Positions 52,212 to 61,295 of a stretch of DNA of 64,000 nt are shown one piece after another. Both the position numbers and the translations under genes were made by a program. The notes beneath the pieces were generated by a model. It was not told where the DNA came from. It saw only the letters and a program-made list of their open reading frames with translations, and made no database searches. The stretch comes from Deltaproteobacteria bacterium (GTDB lineage Bacteria > Myxococcota_A > Polyangia > Nannocystales > Nannocystaceae): the NCBI GenBank assembly GCA_016709225.1, contig JADJEE010000001.1:310001-374000 (forward strand), read 5' to 3'. The first letter of the stretch is position 1, and the number at the start of each line of letters is the position of its first letter.

Positions 52212-54758
52212 GTGACGCGACGTGGGTGGATTGCAGCGCTCCCGTGGTTGGTGTTCACCGGCTGCGCGCAGCGCAGCGATCCGGACGCCGCCGATTGCCC
52301 ACCCGCGGCGGCCGACGCCGCCGTCGAGCCCGGGCCCCCGGGCACGACGCTCGGCGTCGAGGTGTCGCCGCCGCCCGCGACCGCCGACGGGCCGACCCAG
52401 GCGCAGTGGCGCGAGCCCACCGCGGCGGTCCGCGATCTGGTCTCGTCGCCGCCCACGCCGATCCCGTGGGTCGATCCGCAGGGGCGATCGATCCTGCTCG
52501 GGCACGCGCCCGCGATGCCGCCGCTGTCCGAGGTCGCTCGTCCGTTCGCGGCGCTCGCGGGCGAGCGCATCGACAGCCGCCGTGGCTCGACGCGACGCGT
52601 GCGGAGCCTGCACGGGCTCTCGGTGCTGAGCATCGATGGTGGCGACGAGCGCTGGGTCGTGCCGATCGGCGATGCCCAGATCGCCGCACCGAGCTGGTCG
52701 CCCGATGGTGCCCACGTCGCGTGGTTGTCGCTGGCCGACGACCACGTGGAGCTGTGGGTCGCGGCGAAGGACGGCAGCGGTGCGCGGCGCTTGCTCGACG
52801 TCGTCGACGTGCTGGCGCCGGCGTACCGCTGGGTCGGTCACGATGCACTGCTGGTGCTCGAGGCCCGCCGCGAGGGCGCTGCACCGCCGGCGCCGCGGGT
52901 ACCGGCGGGGCCGATGATCGAGCTCGCCAACGGCGAGCGTGCGCAGAACCGGACCTGGCAGGACCTGCTGCGCAACGCCCACGACGCCGATCTGTTCGAA
53001 TACTTCGCGAGCTCGGGGCTCTCGCGCGTGTCGCTGACGGGCGCCAAGACCTCGCTGTCCGAGGTCGGCATGTTCACCGACGTCGAGGCTTCGCCCGATG
53101 GGCGCTACGTCTTGATCGAGCGCATCCGTCGGCCGTTCTCGTACGCGGTGCCGAGCTCGAGGTTCGCGCGCGTCATCGAGGTCCGCGACGCCGGCGGCCA
53201 CGTGGTCGCGACGCTCGCCGACGATGGCCCCGCCGAGACCATCCCCATCGACGGCGTGCGCACGGGGCCGCGCCAGGTGCAGTGGGCACCGAGCGAGCCG
53301 GCCACGCTGGTGTGGTTCGAGGCCACCGACGGCGGTGATCCCCGACGACCCGCCGAGGACCGTGATCGCTTGCTGCGAGCGCTGCCGCCGTTCGATGCAC
53401 CGGTCGAGGTCACCCGCCTGCGCCATCGCGCACGCGGCCTACGTCACCTCGAGGATCGCGCGAGCGTGCTGGCCACCGAGTACGACCGCGATCGCCGGTG
53501 GCTGACCACCTGGATGATCGCGCTCGACGGCGCCACACCGCCATCGAAGCTGTTCGATCGCTCGAGCAACGACGCCTACGGCGATCCCGGTGAGCCGGTC
53601 GAGCGCGCGCTGCCCGACGGTGGGCACGCAGTGATCGTGCAAGACGGTGCCATGTTCCTCGCCGGTGAAGGCGCCACGCCGGAGGGCGATCGGCCGTTCG
53701 TCGATCGCTTCGAGCTCGCCACCGGCACGCGCACGCGCGTGCTCGAGTCGCCGGCGGACGCCTCGCGCGAGCTGGTCGGCTTCGCCGCCGGGCCCGCGGG
53801 CGCGCGCATGATCGTGCGCGAGCAGTCCCAGCGTGTGCCGCCCAACCTGCACCTGCGCGAGGTCGATGCGACCCGCGCGCTGACGGCATGGCCCGACCCC
53901 CATCCGCAGCTGGCGGGGGTCACCCGCACGTTGCTCAAGTACCGTCGGCAAGACGGGGTGGAGCTGTCGGCGACGCTGTGGCGACCCCCGGGGGAGGCGC
54001 CCGCGGGTGGTTGGCCGATGCTGCTGTGGGCCTACCCGCTCGAGTACAACGACAAGGACACCGCCGGTCAGGTACGGGCCTCACCGAACCGATTCCTGCG
54101 CGTCACCGGCGGCTCGCCGCTGGCACTGCTCGCGGCCGGCTATGCCGTGCTCGACGACGCGGCGATGCCGGTGGTCGGTGATCCCGAGACCATGAACGAC
54201 ACGTTGCTGCAGCAGCTCACGTGGTCGGCCGCGGCGGCGATCGACGCGGCGGTCGCCACCGGTGACATCGACCGTCGACGCGTCGCCGTTGGCGGCCACT
54301 CCTACGGCGCGTTCATGACCGCCAACCTGCTCGCGCACACCGACCTGTTCGCCGCCGGCATCGCGCGCTCGGGCGCGTACAACCGCACGCTGACCCCGTT
54401 CGGCTACCAGAGCGAGCGACGCACGCTGTGGGAGGCCAAGGCCACCTACGTCGAGGTCTCGCCGCTGATGCACGCCGAGGCCATCGACGAGCCGCTGCTG
54501 CTCGTGCACGGCGAGCTCGACGACAACTCCGGCACCTTTCCACTGCAGTCGCAGCGGCTGTTCCAGGCCATCCGAGGCAACGGTGGCGTCGCGAAACTGG
54601 TGGTGCTGCCCCACGAGGCCCACGGCTACACCGCGCGCGAGAACCTGTTGCAGCTGCTCGCCGAGGAGATCGAGTGGTTGGACACCCACCTCGCGAAGCC
54701 GGCGGCCGACAGCCCCGTGCGCACCGAGGGCGCGGGCAAGCGCGGCGCGACCGACTAA
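52212..54758 (+). CDS. S9 family serine peptidase, glutamyl endopeptidase-like lipoprotein
   Basis: This 848-residue prolyl-oligopeptidase-family enzyme has a lipoprotein signal (MTRRGWIAALPWLVFTGC), so it likely acts at the cell envelope. The N-terminal ~580 residues form the beta-propeller region (WSPDGAHVAWLSLADDHVELWV and similar). The C-terminal alpha/beta-hydrolase domain carries the catalytic triad Ser-697 in GGHSYGAFMTANLLAH, Asp-770 in HGELDDNSG and His-804 in LPHEAHGY. The text GIARSGAYNRTLTPFGYQSERRTLWEA is characteristic of the S9D group typified by chloroplast glutamyl endopeptidase (CGEP), which cuts after Glu. Preference for Glu here is inference. It starts with GTG. Confidence 0.9.
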   Translation: MTRRGWIAALPWLVFTGCAQRSDPDAADCPPAAADAAVEPGPPGTTLGVEVSPPPATADGPTQAQWREPTAAVRDLVSSPPTPIPWVDPQGRSILLGHAPAMPPLSEVARPFAALAGERIDSRRGSTRRVRSLHGLSVLSIDGGDERWVVPIGDAQIAAPSWSPDGAHVAWLSLADDHVELWVAAKDGSGARRLLDVVDVLAPAYRWVGHDALLVLEARREGAAPPAPRVPAGPMIELANGERAQNRTWQDLLRNAHDADLFEYFASSGLSRVSLTGAKTSLSEVGMFTDVEASPDGRYVLIERIRRPFSYAVPSSRFARVIEVRDAGGHVVATLADDGPAETIPIDGVRTGPRQVQWAPSEPATLVWFEATDGGDPRRPAEDRDRLLRALPPFDAPVEVTRLRHRARGLRHLEDRASVLATEYDRDRRWLTTWMIALDGATPPSKLFDRSSNDAYGDPGEPVERALPDGGHAVIVQDGAMFLAGEGATPEGDRPFVDRFELATGTRTRVLESPADASRELVGFAAGPAGARMIVREQSQRVPPNLHLREVDATRALTAWPDPHPQLAGVTRTLLKYRRQDGVELSATLWRPPGEAPAGGWPMLLWAYPLEYNDKDTAGQVRASPNRFLRVTGGSPLALLAAGYAVLDDAAMPVVGDPETMNDTLLQQLTWSAAAAIDAAVATGDIDRRRVAVGGHSYGAFMTANLLAHTDLFAAGIARSGAYNRTLTPFGYQSERRTLWEAKATYVEVSPLMHAEAIDEPLLLVHGELDDNSGTFPLQSQRLFQAIRGNGGVAKLVVLPHEAHGYTARENLLQLLAEEIEWLDTHLAKPAADSPVRTEGAGKRGATD

Positions 54759-54774
54759 CGCCGGCGTCGCAGCC

Positions 54775-56493
54775 TCAGGGCTGCGGCGGCGCGTCCTCGG
54801 CGGTGGCGTCGGCCGGCGGGTCGCCCTCGGGCGCCGCGGGCTCGTCGGCCGGCGGGGTCGGCTCTGGGGTCGGCTCTGGGGCCGGCTCCGCGCCGACGCT
54901 GGCGTCCACACCCACGCTCGCGTCCGGGGTCGCGACCGGTGCGGCGACCTCGGGATCCTGCTTGGTGCGCTTGCGACTGCTGCCCTTGTCCTTGTTCTTG
55001 CGACCGCCGTAGCCGAACGAGACGTCGACGTAGATGTTGAACAGCTGGAAGAACTGCCGGTAGACGCCGTTGGCCGAGGGCTGCTTGGTCGGCGACTGGA
55101 ACTGGTTGAGCGCGCTCTTGCCCTTGGTGCTGGTGCGGAAGAACGCCAGCTCGGTGGCGGTGAACGCGAGCGCGAAGTTCTTGATGATCTGCCAACGCAC
55201 GCCGGCCGAGATGCTCATCTTGTGCGCGTCCATGAGCGCAGGGTCGAGCGTCTGCAGCGGCACCGCGGTGCTGTCGTAGCCCACGCCGACGTAGCCCTCG
55301 ACCTGTGGCACGAACCAGTAGCTGGCGCCCACGCGCACGCCACCGGCGTCCTTCCAGAACCGCGGCAGGTGCTGCACCACCGCCGGGTTGGCGTTGCCGC
55401 CGAAGTTGGTCGGATCGTCGAGTGCGTTGTCGATGTTGGCGAAGTCGCAGTTGCGATCCGCGACCGAGCGATCGAGCACGCACTGGTTCTTGAACACCGA
55501 CCAGCGGGTGTAGTCGGCGAACACGCGGATCTCGTACTTCGCGGTCGGGCGCGCGCGAAAGCCCAGGCGCAGGATGTCGGGCATGGTCTGGGTGAGCTCG
55601 ACCTGGCTCTGCGAGGGCTCGCCGAGCGCGAGGGTGTTGTCGAGCGTGCCCTTGAGCGTCATGCCGCCGGCGACGTTGGGCTGGCTGGTGTACGACAGCC
55701 CGATGAAGTACTTGCCCTGCTTCAGCACGTCGTAGATCGCACCGATGCCGAAGCCGCCCTGCCAGCCGTCGACGTTGATGTAGCTGCGGCCCTCCTTGAG
55801 CGAGGTGTCCGGCGGCATGCCGTTGACGAGGTCGTCGGTGCCGTCGGCATTGCGCGCGCGGATCGTGACGACGTTCGACTTGATGGCGCTGCCGGTGACG
55901 CCGAGCGAGAGGCCGATCTTGCGGATGTTGAAGCCCAGCCCGCCGGTCACGTACATCGAGCGGATGGTGCCGTCGATCGAGTACCACCGCTGCACGCCGT
56001 CGGCGGCGCCCGGGAACTGCGAGCTGCCCTGGTAGGTCTTGTTCTTGTCCCACACGGCGGAGCCGCCGAACGGGAAGTACAGCGCGAGGCCGCCGTAGAT
56101 GAAGTCGGTGCCGAAGTCCGAGGTCACGCCGAAGAACGGCGCGGCGACGGCGTTGAACAGCGTGGCCTTGCCGTCGTTGGCGCCCGGTGCGATGTCGGTG
56201 GATTGCGGGCTGTTCACCTCGGAGGCCGGTCGCGTGTAGCTGGCGAAGCGCAGCGCGATGGTGCCGTCGACGAAGATGTGCGTGCCCTTCGACAGCGCGA
56301 TGCCGGCGGGGTTGTAGTAGAGCGCCGTCGGGTTGTCGGTGGTGGGATGGCCGTGCTCGCCGCCGAAACGCGCGGCGGCGATGCCCGAGGCGTGCGCCTG
56401 CGTGGGCCAGGCCGCGGCCGCCGTCAGCAGGCCCAGCGCGGCGATCGTCGGGAGGGTCGTTCGGGTCGCGTGGTTCGATCTCGCGTGGGCCAT
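54775..56493 (-). CDS. FadL/OmpP1-type outer-membrane porin with acidic Pro-rich tail
   Basis: The protein has 572 residues. A signal peptide (MAHARSNHATRTTLPTIAALGLLTAAAAWPTQAHA) is followed by the FadL hallmark NPTALYYNPAGIALSKGTHIFVDG. Alternating strands typical of a 14-strand barrel follow (GLGFNIRKIGLSLGVTGSAI, FGIGAIYDVLKQGKYFIGLSY, GLGF- and YVGVGY-type turns), ending FQLFNIYVDVSFGYGG. FadL proteins take up hydrophobic compounds such as long-chain fatty acids through the outer membrane. Downstream of the barrel lies a basic patch (RKNKDKGSSRKRTKQD) and an acidic Pro/Ala/Glu-rich tail of about 70 residues, which is unusual for FadL and probably periplasmic or external. It faces the S9 peptidase gene. 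Confidence 0.88.
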   Translation of the reverse strand: MAHARSNHATRTTLPTIAALGLLTAAAAWPTQAHASGIAAARFGGEHGHPTTDNPTALYYNPAGIALSKGTHIFVDGTIALRFASYTRPASEVNSPQSTDIAPGANDGKATLFNAVAAPFFGVTSDFGTDFIYGGLALYFPFGGSAVWDKNKTYQGSSQFPGAADGVQRWYSIDGTIRSMYVTGGLGFNIRKIGLSLGVTGSAIKSNVVTIRARNADGTDDLVNGMPPDTSLKEGRSYINVDGWQGGFGIGAIYDVLKQGKYFIGLSYTSQPNVAGGMTLKGTLDNTLALGEPSQSQVELTQTMPDILRLGFRARPTAKYEIRVFADYTRWSVFKNQCVLDRSVADRNCDFANIDNALDDPTNFGGNANPAVVQHLPRFWKDAGGVRVGASYWFVPQVEGYVGVGYDSTAVPLQTLDPALMDAHKMSISAGVRWQIIKNFALAFTATELAFFRTSTKGKSALNQFQSPTKQPSANGVYRQFFQLFNIYVDVSFGYGGRKNKDKGSSRKRTKQDPEVAAPVATPDASVGVDASVGAEPAPEPTPEPTPPADEPAAPEGDPPADATAEDAPPQP

Positions 56494-56649
56494 CGCTGGT
56501 CTCGTCGGTTGCGGACTGTGGAGCACGAGGGAGGGTGCCCCGCGGGCGACTCTACAACGGCGGCGGCTTCCCCGGGGCGGGAGATTGCGGCATGCTTCGG
56601 CGGCGACCACCCGTCGGACTTCGCCCCGACGTGCCCGCCCGGATCCGAC

Positions 56650-57390
56650 ATGACGCAGGCCTTCGATCCCCTCCACGTCGCTACGCTCGCTCGATCGCGA
56701 TCGCACCTGCGTCGGCTCGCCGTGGCGGCGCCGCTGTGGCTGGCCGCCGGCTGCCCGTCCCCGGAGCCGCAGGAGAAGTACGACGCCTTCTTGGACCAGA
56801 CCAAGGAGGAGCGCGAGGATGCGGCCAACACCAAGATGGACATGGGCGGCGCGCTGGCGGACGTCAGCGGCACGTTCCTGTTCGCGCTGTCGGCCGTCAT
56901 CGACCCCACGCACCCGATGCAGTTCTACACCACCGCCACCTTCACCCCCGGGGGCGACGGCGGCACGTTGGCGATGGAGCTGCAGCCGCTCAGCCTCGAC
57001 GTCGGCAGCACCACCGCGCCGCGCATGCCGGTCGGCGAGATCTTGAGCCTGCCGGCGACGCCGGTCGACGCCGCGGGTGCGTTCGGCTTCGTGATCGAGA
57101 ACCCCGTGATGGTCACCGGTGCGGCCAACCCGATCACCGGCGGTGACATCGTCGCGACCCTCGAGCTGACCGGCGTGATCCAGACCGAGGACGTCTTCTG
57201 TGGCACCGTGACGGGCATGGTCACGCAGCCGCTGATGCTCGATCTGATGGGCTCGACCTTCGCCGCCCAGCGCGTGACCGGCATGGACGCGCTGCCGACC
57301 GAGGTGCTCTACGCGTGCCCGTCGGGTCCGGTCGGTGGCACCGACGGCACCGACGGCAGCGGCTCGGGCGGCTCGGGCAGCTCGGGCTAA
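56650..57390 (+). CDS. Lipoprotein with beta domain and C-terminal Gly/Ser/Thr tail
   Basis: This is a 246-residue predicted lipoprotein with the signal MTQAFDPLHVATLARSRSHLRRLAVAAPLWLAAGC. An early helix (KYDAFLDQTKEEREDAANTK) is followed by a beta-rich domain (GTFLFALSAVIDPTHPMQFYTTATFTPGGDGGTLAMELQPLSLDV, GDIVATLELTGVIQ). A short tail of Gly, Ser, Thr and Asp forms the extreme C-terminus after a final Cys (YACPSGPVGG), a place where such low-complexity text is unusual. It sits between the divergent fadL-like gene and purQ, 25 nt before the latter. Function unknown. Confidence 0.72.
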   Translation: MTQAFDPLHVATLARSRSHLRRLAVAAPLWLAAGCPSPEPQEKYDAFLDQTKEEREDAANTKMDMGGALADVSGTFLFALSAVIDPTHPMQFYTTATFTPGGDGGTLAMELQPLSLDVGSTTAPRMPVGEILSLPATPVDAAGAFGFVIENPVMVTGAANPITGGDIVATLELTGVIQTEDVFCGTVTGMVTQPLMLDLMGSTFAAQRVTGMDALPTEVLYACPSGPVGGTDGTDGSGSGGSGSSG

Positions 57391-57415
57391 CAGGCGTCCG
57401 CCGCTGGGGTTCGCC

Positions 57416-58324
57416 ATGTCGTCGTCCGCTCCGATCACCGCCGCGTCGCCGTCGTCGGCACCGCCGCGCAGTGCATGGTCCTTCGAGCTGGGACCGGTCG
57501 CGGGCGCGGCCGCGGTGCGCGTGCTGGTGCTCTCGGGCTATGGCCTCAACTGCGAGGCCGAGACCGCCGCCGGCTTCGCCATGCTCGGCGCCCGCGCGGA
57601 GATCATCCACACCGGGGCACTGCTCGAGGCCGGCGCGGCCGCGCTGCAGGGCGTGCACATGCTGGCGTTCTGCGGCGGCTTCTCGTTCGGTGACCACATC
57701 GCCTCGGGGCGCGTGCTGGCCAATCGTCTGCGCTTCCGGATGGGCGACGCGCTGGCCCGCTTCGTCGACGACGGCGGCCACGTGATCGGCATCTGCAACG
57801 GCTTCCAGACCATCGCCAAGCTGGGGCTGCTGCCGGCCTTCGATCGCCGACCCGGCGACGGACTCGCGCCGCAGCAGATCTCCATCGTCGACAACGACCG
57901 CCTCGGCTATCGCAACGCGTGGGTGCGGCTGGGCTTCGATCCCGCGAGCCCGTGCGCGTTCACCCGCGACGGCTCGGGCGCGGTGCTCGAGGTGCCGGCG
58001 CGACACGGCGAGGGCAAGCTGATCTTCGCCGACGAGGCCACGTGCGATCGCGCGCTGGCCGACCACCTGGTGCCGCTGCGCTATGTCGACGCGCAGGGCC
58101 GCCCGACCCAGCACTGGCCCGACAACCCCAACGGTTCGACCGACGCCGCCGCCGCGCTGTGCGATCGCAGCGGTCGCGTCTTCGGCGTGATGCCGCACCC
58201 CGAGGCCTTCCTCTATCCGGAGGCCCATCCCGACTTCACCCGCTGGCGCGCGCGCGGTCACGCACCGGTGCACGGCGACGGGCTCGGTGTCCTCGCCAGC
58301 GGCCTGCGCTCCGTCCTGCGCTGA
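57416..58324 (+). CDS. purQ: Phosphoribosylformylglycinamidine synthase, glutaminase subunit
   Basis: This 302-residue class I glutamine amidotransferase supplies ammonia to PurL. The nucleophile Cys is in VIGICNGFQTIAKLGLLP and the His/Glu pair in GVMPHPEAFLYPEAHPDF. Family features AFCGGFSFGDHIASGRVLANRLR and IFADEATCDRALADH are present. It is longer than the common ~225-residue PurQ, partly through an N-terminal Ser/Ala-rich extension (SSSAPITAASPSSAPPRSAW), so the real start could be nearer VRVLVLSGYGLNCE. It works with the PurS-PurL fusion at 48742-51714, separated from it by four unrelated genes. Confidence 0.93.
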   Translation: MSSSAPITAASPSSAPPRSAWSFELGPVAGAAAVRVLVLSGYGLNCEAETAAGFAMLGARAEIIHTGALLEAGAAALQGVHMLAFCGGFSFGDHIASGRVLANRLRFRMGDALARFVDDGGHVIGICNGFQTIAKLGLLPAFDRRPGDGLAPQQISIVDNDRLGYRNAWVRLGFDPASPCAFTRDGSGAVLEVPARHGEGKLIFADEATCDRALADHLVPLRYVDAQGRPTQHWPDNPNGSTDAAAALCDRSGRVFGVMPHPEAFLYPEAHPDFTRWRARGHAPVHGDGLGVLASGLRSVLR

Positions 58325-58510
58325 CGCGCGTCCGATGGGCCGACATGCCGCACGCGGGCAGCGCCGCGCGGCCCGGCGACGTGTCGACCGTCGACATGGT
58401 TGCACGCTGGACCTCGCGCCGGCCGGGGGGCCGGCGATGGCTCACACACGCAGCGGGCCCAGGGCCGGGCATGCAGATCGGGCGCGCCAAACCATGTCAA
58501 TGTGCCTGCC

Positions 58511-60376
58511 ATGACGGAGTTCGGATCGAGCACCGATCTCGAGACGCTGCGCCGCAGCGGGCGGGGTAAGTTCATCGTCCTCGGCGTGCTGATCGCGGGC
58601 GCGCTCGGGGCCGCCGGCTACTCGTTCCTGAAGAAGGGTGGCACCGGCAACCCCGAGGAGGCCGGCAAGGTCCTGGTCGTCACGCGCGGTACGCACGTCG
58701 GCTACTCGGTGGTGCTCGAGCGGGTCGGCTTCGAGGCCGCCGAGGGCTCGTTCGAGGCGTGGGTGAACAAGGCCAAGGACGAGGTCCCCGACCTGAAGGT
58801 CGACGGCACCGAGGCGATCATGGCGCTCGCCGATCGCTTCGGCTGGGGCTTCGTGGTGTTCGAGCAGCCCGGCGAGGTCGACTTCTCGAAGCTCGACCTC
58901 GAGGGCGGCGTGCCGAGCTTCCCCGAGCACGTGCGCTGGGCCGCGGTCTCGGCCGGCGACTTCGCGTTCCCCCACCACCTCACCGTCAACCCCGAGCCCA
59001 GCAAGGTCCTGAAGGACGGCACCGTGTCGCTTCTGCAGGCGTTGTTCGAGCAGGAGCAGCTCGCGGCCCTGCGGGAGCCCGACGCGCTGCCGGTCGCGCA
59101 ATTGCAGCTGCGTGACAAGCTGCGCGAGGCGCTGCGCAAGCTCGACGACGTGCCCGAGGCCGAGCGCATGGCCAACAAGGTCGTCGACGACATCCGCGAG
59201 ATGCTCACCGAGGGCGAGCGCGGTGCGATGCCGAGCTTGATCGGCGAGCCGCTCGAGAGCGTCGTGGCGCACCCGCTGCCCGACAACACGCTGCTGTCGA
59301 CCAGCCGTGCGTTCGAGATCGTCACCCGCGATGCGGTGCGCGCCGATCTCGATCTCGCACCCGAAGAATCGCTGTTGGCGGGCGCGGTCGGGGCCGAGCC
59401 GGGGCAGCGCACGCCATGCAGCGCGCTGCTCGGTGGCACCGCCCACGTCGGCGACTGGCGGGGCTTCTGGTGGTCGCCCGACGGCGCCGCGCTGCTGTCG
59501 GGCTCACACGAGCACGGCGACACGCTGTGGCGCTTCGACGCCACGACGCCCGGCTGCAGCTGGACCGCGCTCGGCGCGGTGGCGCCGGCGCGGGCCGGCA
59601 TCGAGGGCGACCCGCACGTCAACGGCAAGGGCATGGTCGCGCGCACCGGCAGTCTCGGCGGGCTCGGTGTGATCTCGGTGGTCGCACCCGGCGAGCCCGA
59701 GCAGCTGCTCGGCATGCTCGAGTCGACGTCGCTGTCGGACCTGCGGTGGATCGACGACGACCGGCTGGTCGCGATCGGCACCTACGAACTCGACGGCAGC
59801 CGCTGGCTGATGTTCTTCAGCCGCAGCGAGAGCCTGAAGGTGCTGGTGGTCTCGACCAGCGTGGTCGAGGGCGCGATGTCGCTGCGCGACGTGGTGGCGG
59901 TGCCCGGCGAGCCGGCGTTGCTCGCCGTGCTCGGTGGTGCCGAGGATCGGCTGTTCCGGGTGTCGATGTCGCGGCCGCTGGCGGGCATGTTCGCCGAGCC
60001 GCCGCTGGCGCCCGAGAAGACGCCGATCGTCGCCGACGCGCGACCGACGGTGTACGAGCTCGATCCGACGCTGTTCAGCGCGACCCTGCTGGCCAGCACC
60101 GCGCAGATCACCGACGTGGTGGTGTCGCCCGACGGCCACCACGCAGCCTTCGTGGTCCGCGGCGGCGACACCGACCCCGACCACGACGACGACGCCGAGA
60201 TCGCGGTGGTCGACACCAACCGCGCGTCGATGCGCGTGCTGACGCGCAACGAGCTGCGCGACAGCAGCCCGCTGTTCACCGCCGACGGCAAGCACGTGGT
60301 GTTCGAGACCCGCGTCGAGCTGCCGCGCAGCAAGTGGGTCGTGACCGCCGCGCGCATGGTCGCGGCCGAGCCGTAG
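58511..60376 (+). CDS. Membrane-anchored protein with propeller-like C-terminal region
   Basis: The protein has 621 residues. A single N-terminal membrane helix (FIVLGVLIAGALGAAGYSFL, residues ~21-40) follows a short polar N-terminus, so the rest is probably outside the cytoplasm. Residues ~50-300 are mixed helix and strand (LADRFGWGFVVFEQPGEVDF, LQALFEQEQLAALREPDALPVAQLQLRDKLREAL). The C-terminal ~300 residues show repeated strand-turn patterns with PD40/TolB-like motifs (WWSPDGAALLSGSHEHGDTLW, VVSPDGHHAAFVVRGG, LFTADGKHVVFETR), typical of beta propellers. The ATG at 58511 has no clear RBS. No family assigned. A radical SAM gene follows 49 nt downstream. Confidence 0.74.
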   Translation: MTEFGSSTDLETLRRSGRGKFIVLGVLIAGALGAAGYSFLKKGGTGNPEEAGKVLVVTRGTHVGYSVVLERVGFEAAEGSFEAWVNKAKDEVPDLKVDGTEAIMALADRFGWGFVVFEQPGEVDFSKLDLEGGVPSFPEHVRWAAVSAGDFAFPHHLTVNPEPSKVLKDGTVSLLQALFEQEQLAALREPDALPVAQLQLRDKLREALRKLDDVPEAERMANKVVDDIREMLTEGERGAMPSLIGEPLESVVAHPLPDNTLLSTSRAFEIVTRDAVRADLDLAPEESLLAGAVGAEPGQRTPCSALLGGTAHVGDWRGFWWSPDGAALLSGSHEHGDTLWRFDATTPGCSWTALGAVAPARAGIEGDPHVNGKGMVARTGSLGGLGVISVVAPGEPEQLLGMLESTSLSDLRWIDDDRLVAIGTYELDGSRWLMFFSRSESLKVLVVSTSVVEGAMSLRDVVAVPGEPALLAVLGGAEDRLFRVSMSRPLAGMFAEPPLAPEKTPIVADARPTVYELDPTLFSATLLASTAQITDVVVSPDGHHAAFVVRGGDTDPDHDDDAEIAVVDTNRASMRVLTRNELRDSSPLFTADGKHVVFETRVELPRSKWVVTAARMVAAEP

Positions 60377-60425
60377 CGCGCTCGGCCCCGCGCGCGGGGA
60401 CCGAGCACGCCGACCAGCCACCACC

Positions 60426-61295
60426 ATGCGCTACGAGGGCCGCATCTACCGTCCGCCGTCGGAGGCCGACGCGCTCATCCTGCAGGCCACGATCGGCTGC
60501 TCGTGGAACCACTGCACGTACTGCGACATGTACAGCGACAAGCAGTTCCGCGTGCGTGCGCTCGAGCCGACGCTGGCGGATCTCGACACCGCGGCGGCGC
60601 AGGCCGGCGCGCACATCGACAAGCTGTTCGTCGCCGACGGCGACGCGCTGGTGATGCCGCTGGCGCAGTGGCGACCGATCCTCGAGCGCGCGCGGGCGCG
60701 GCTGCCCCGGCTGCGGCGTGTGTCGTGCTACGCGATGGCGCGCAACGTGATCGGGAAGACCGACGACGAGCTCGCACAGCTGCGGGCGCCGGGGTTGTCG
60801 CGGCTGTACATCGGCCCCGAGTCGGGCGATGACGCCACGCTGCGGCGCATTGCCAAGGGCGACGACGCGGCCGCCCACGTCGAGGCGGCGACGCGGGCCC
60901 ATGCCGCCGGCATGGAGCTGAGCGTCATCACGCTGCTGGGCATCGCCGGCGAGCGCAGCGAGGAGCACGCCCGCGCCACCGGCGAGCTCATCACGGCGAT
61001 GGATCCGGAGTTCGTCGCTGCGCTGACGGTGACGGTGGTGCCGGGCACACCGCTCGCGAAGCTGGCCGCGCGCGACAAGTTCGCGGTGCCGGCGGTGCCC
61101 GAGCTGCTGCGGGAGCTGCGTGGCATCGTGCTCCACGCGCGGCCGAGCAACGCCATGTTCCGCACCAACCACGCCTCGAACTACCTGCCGCTGGGCGGGC
61201 GGCTGCCGGCCGATCGCGAGCGCATCGTCGAGGTCATCGATGCCGCGCTCGAGGGCCGCATCCCGCTGCGGCCAGAGCGGTCGCGCGGGCTGTGA
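60426..61295 (+). CDS. Radical SAM protein
   Basis: This 289-residue cytoplasmic radical SAM enzyme holds its [4Fe-4S] cluster ligands in GCSWNHCTYCDMY, with Cys-25, Cys-30 and Cys-33. The spacing is C-x4-C-x2-C, not the classical C-x3-C-x2-C, which is a known variant in this radical SAM subgroup. Other features are LILQATIGC near the N-terminus, a SAM-contact GPESGDDATLRRIAKG, and ITLLGIAGERSEEH. The reaction and substrate are not readable from sequence. Its TGA stop abuts the stop of the convergent lipoprotein gene, the two forming TGATCA (61293-61298). Confidence 0.9.
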   Translation: MRYEGRIYRPPSEADALILQATIGCSWNHCTYCDMYSDKQFRVRALEPTLADLDTAAAQAGAHIDKLFVADGDALVMPLAQWRPILERARARLPRLRRVSCYAMARNVIGKTDDELAQLRAPGLSRLYIGPESGDDATLRRIAKGDDAAAHVEAATRAHAAGMELSVITLLGIAGERSEEHARATGELITAMDPEFVAALTVTVVPGTPLAKLAARDKFAVPAVPELLRELRGIVLHARPSNAMFRTNHASNYLPLGGRLPADRERIVEVIDAALEGRIPLRPERSRGL

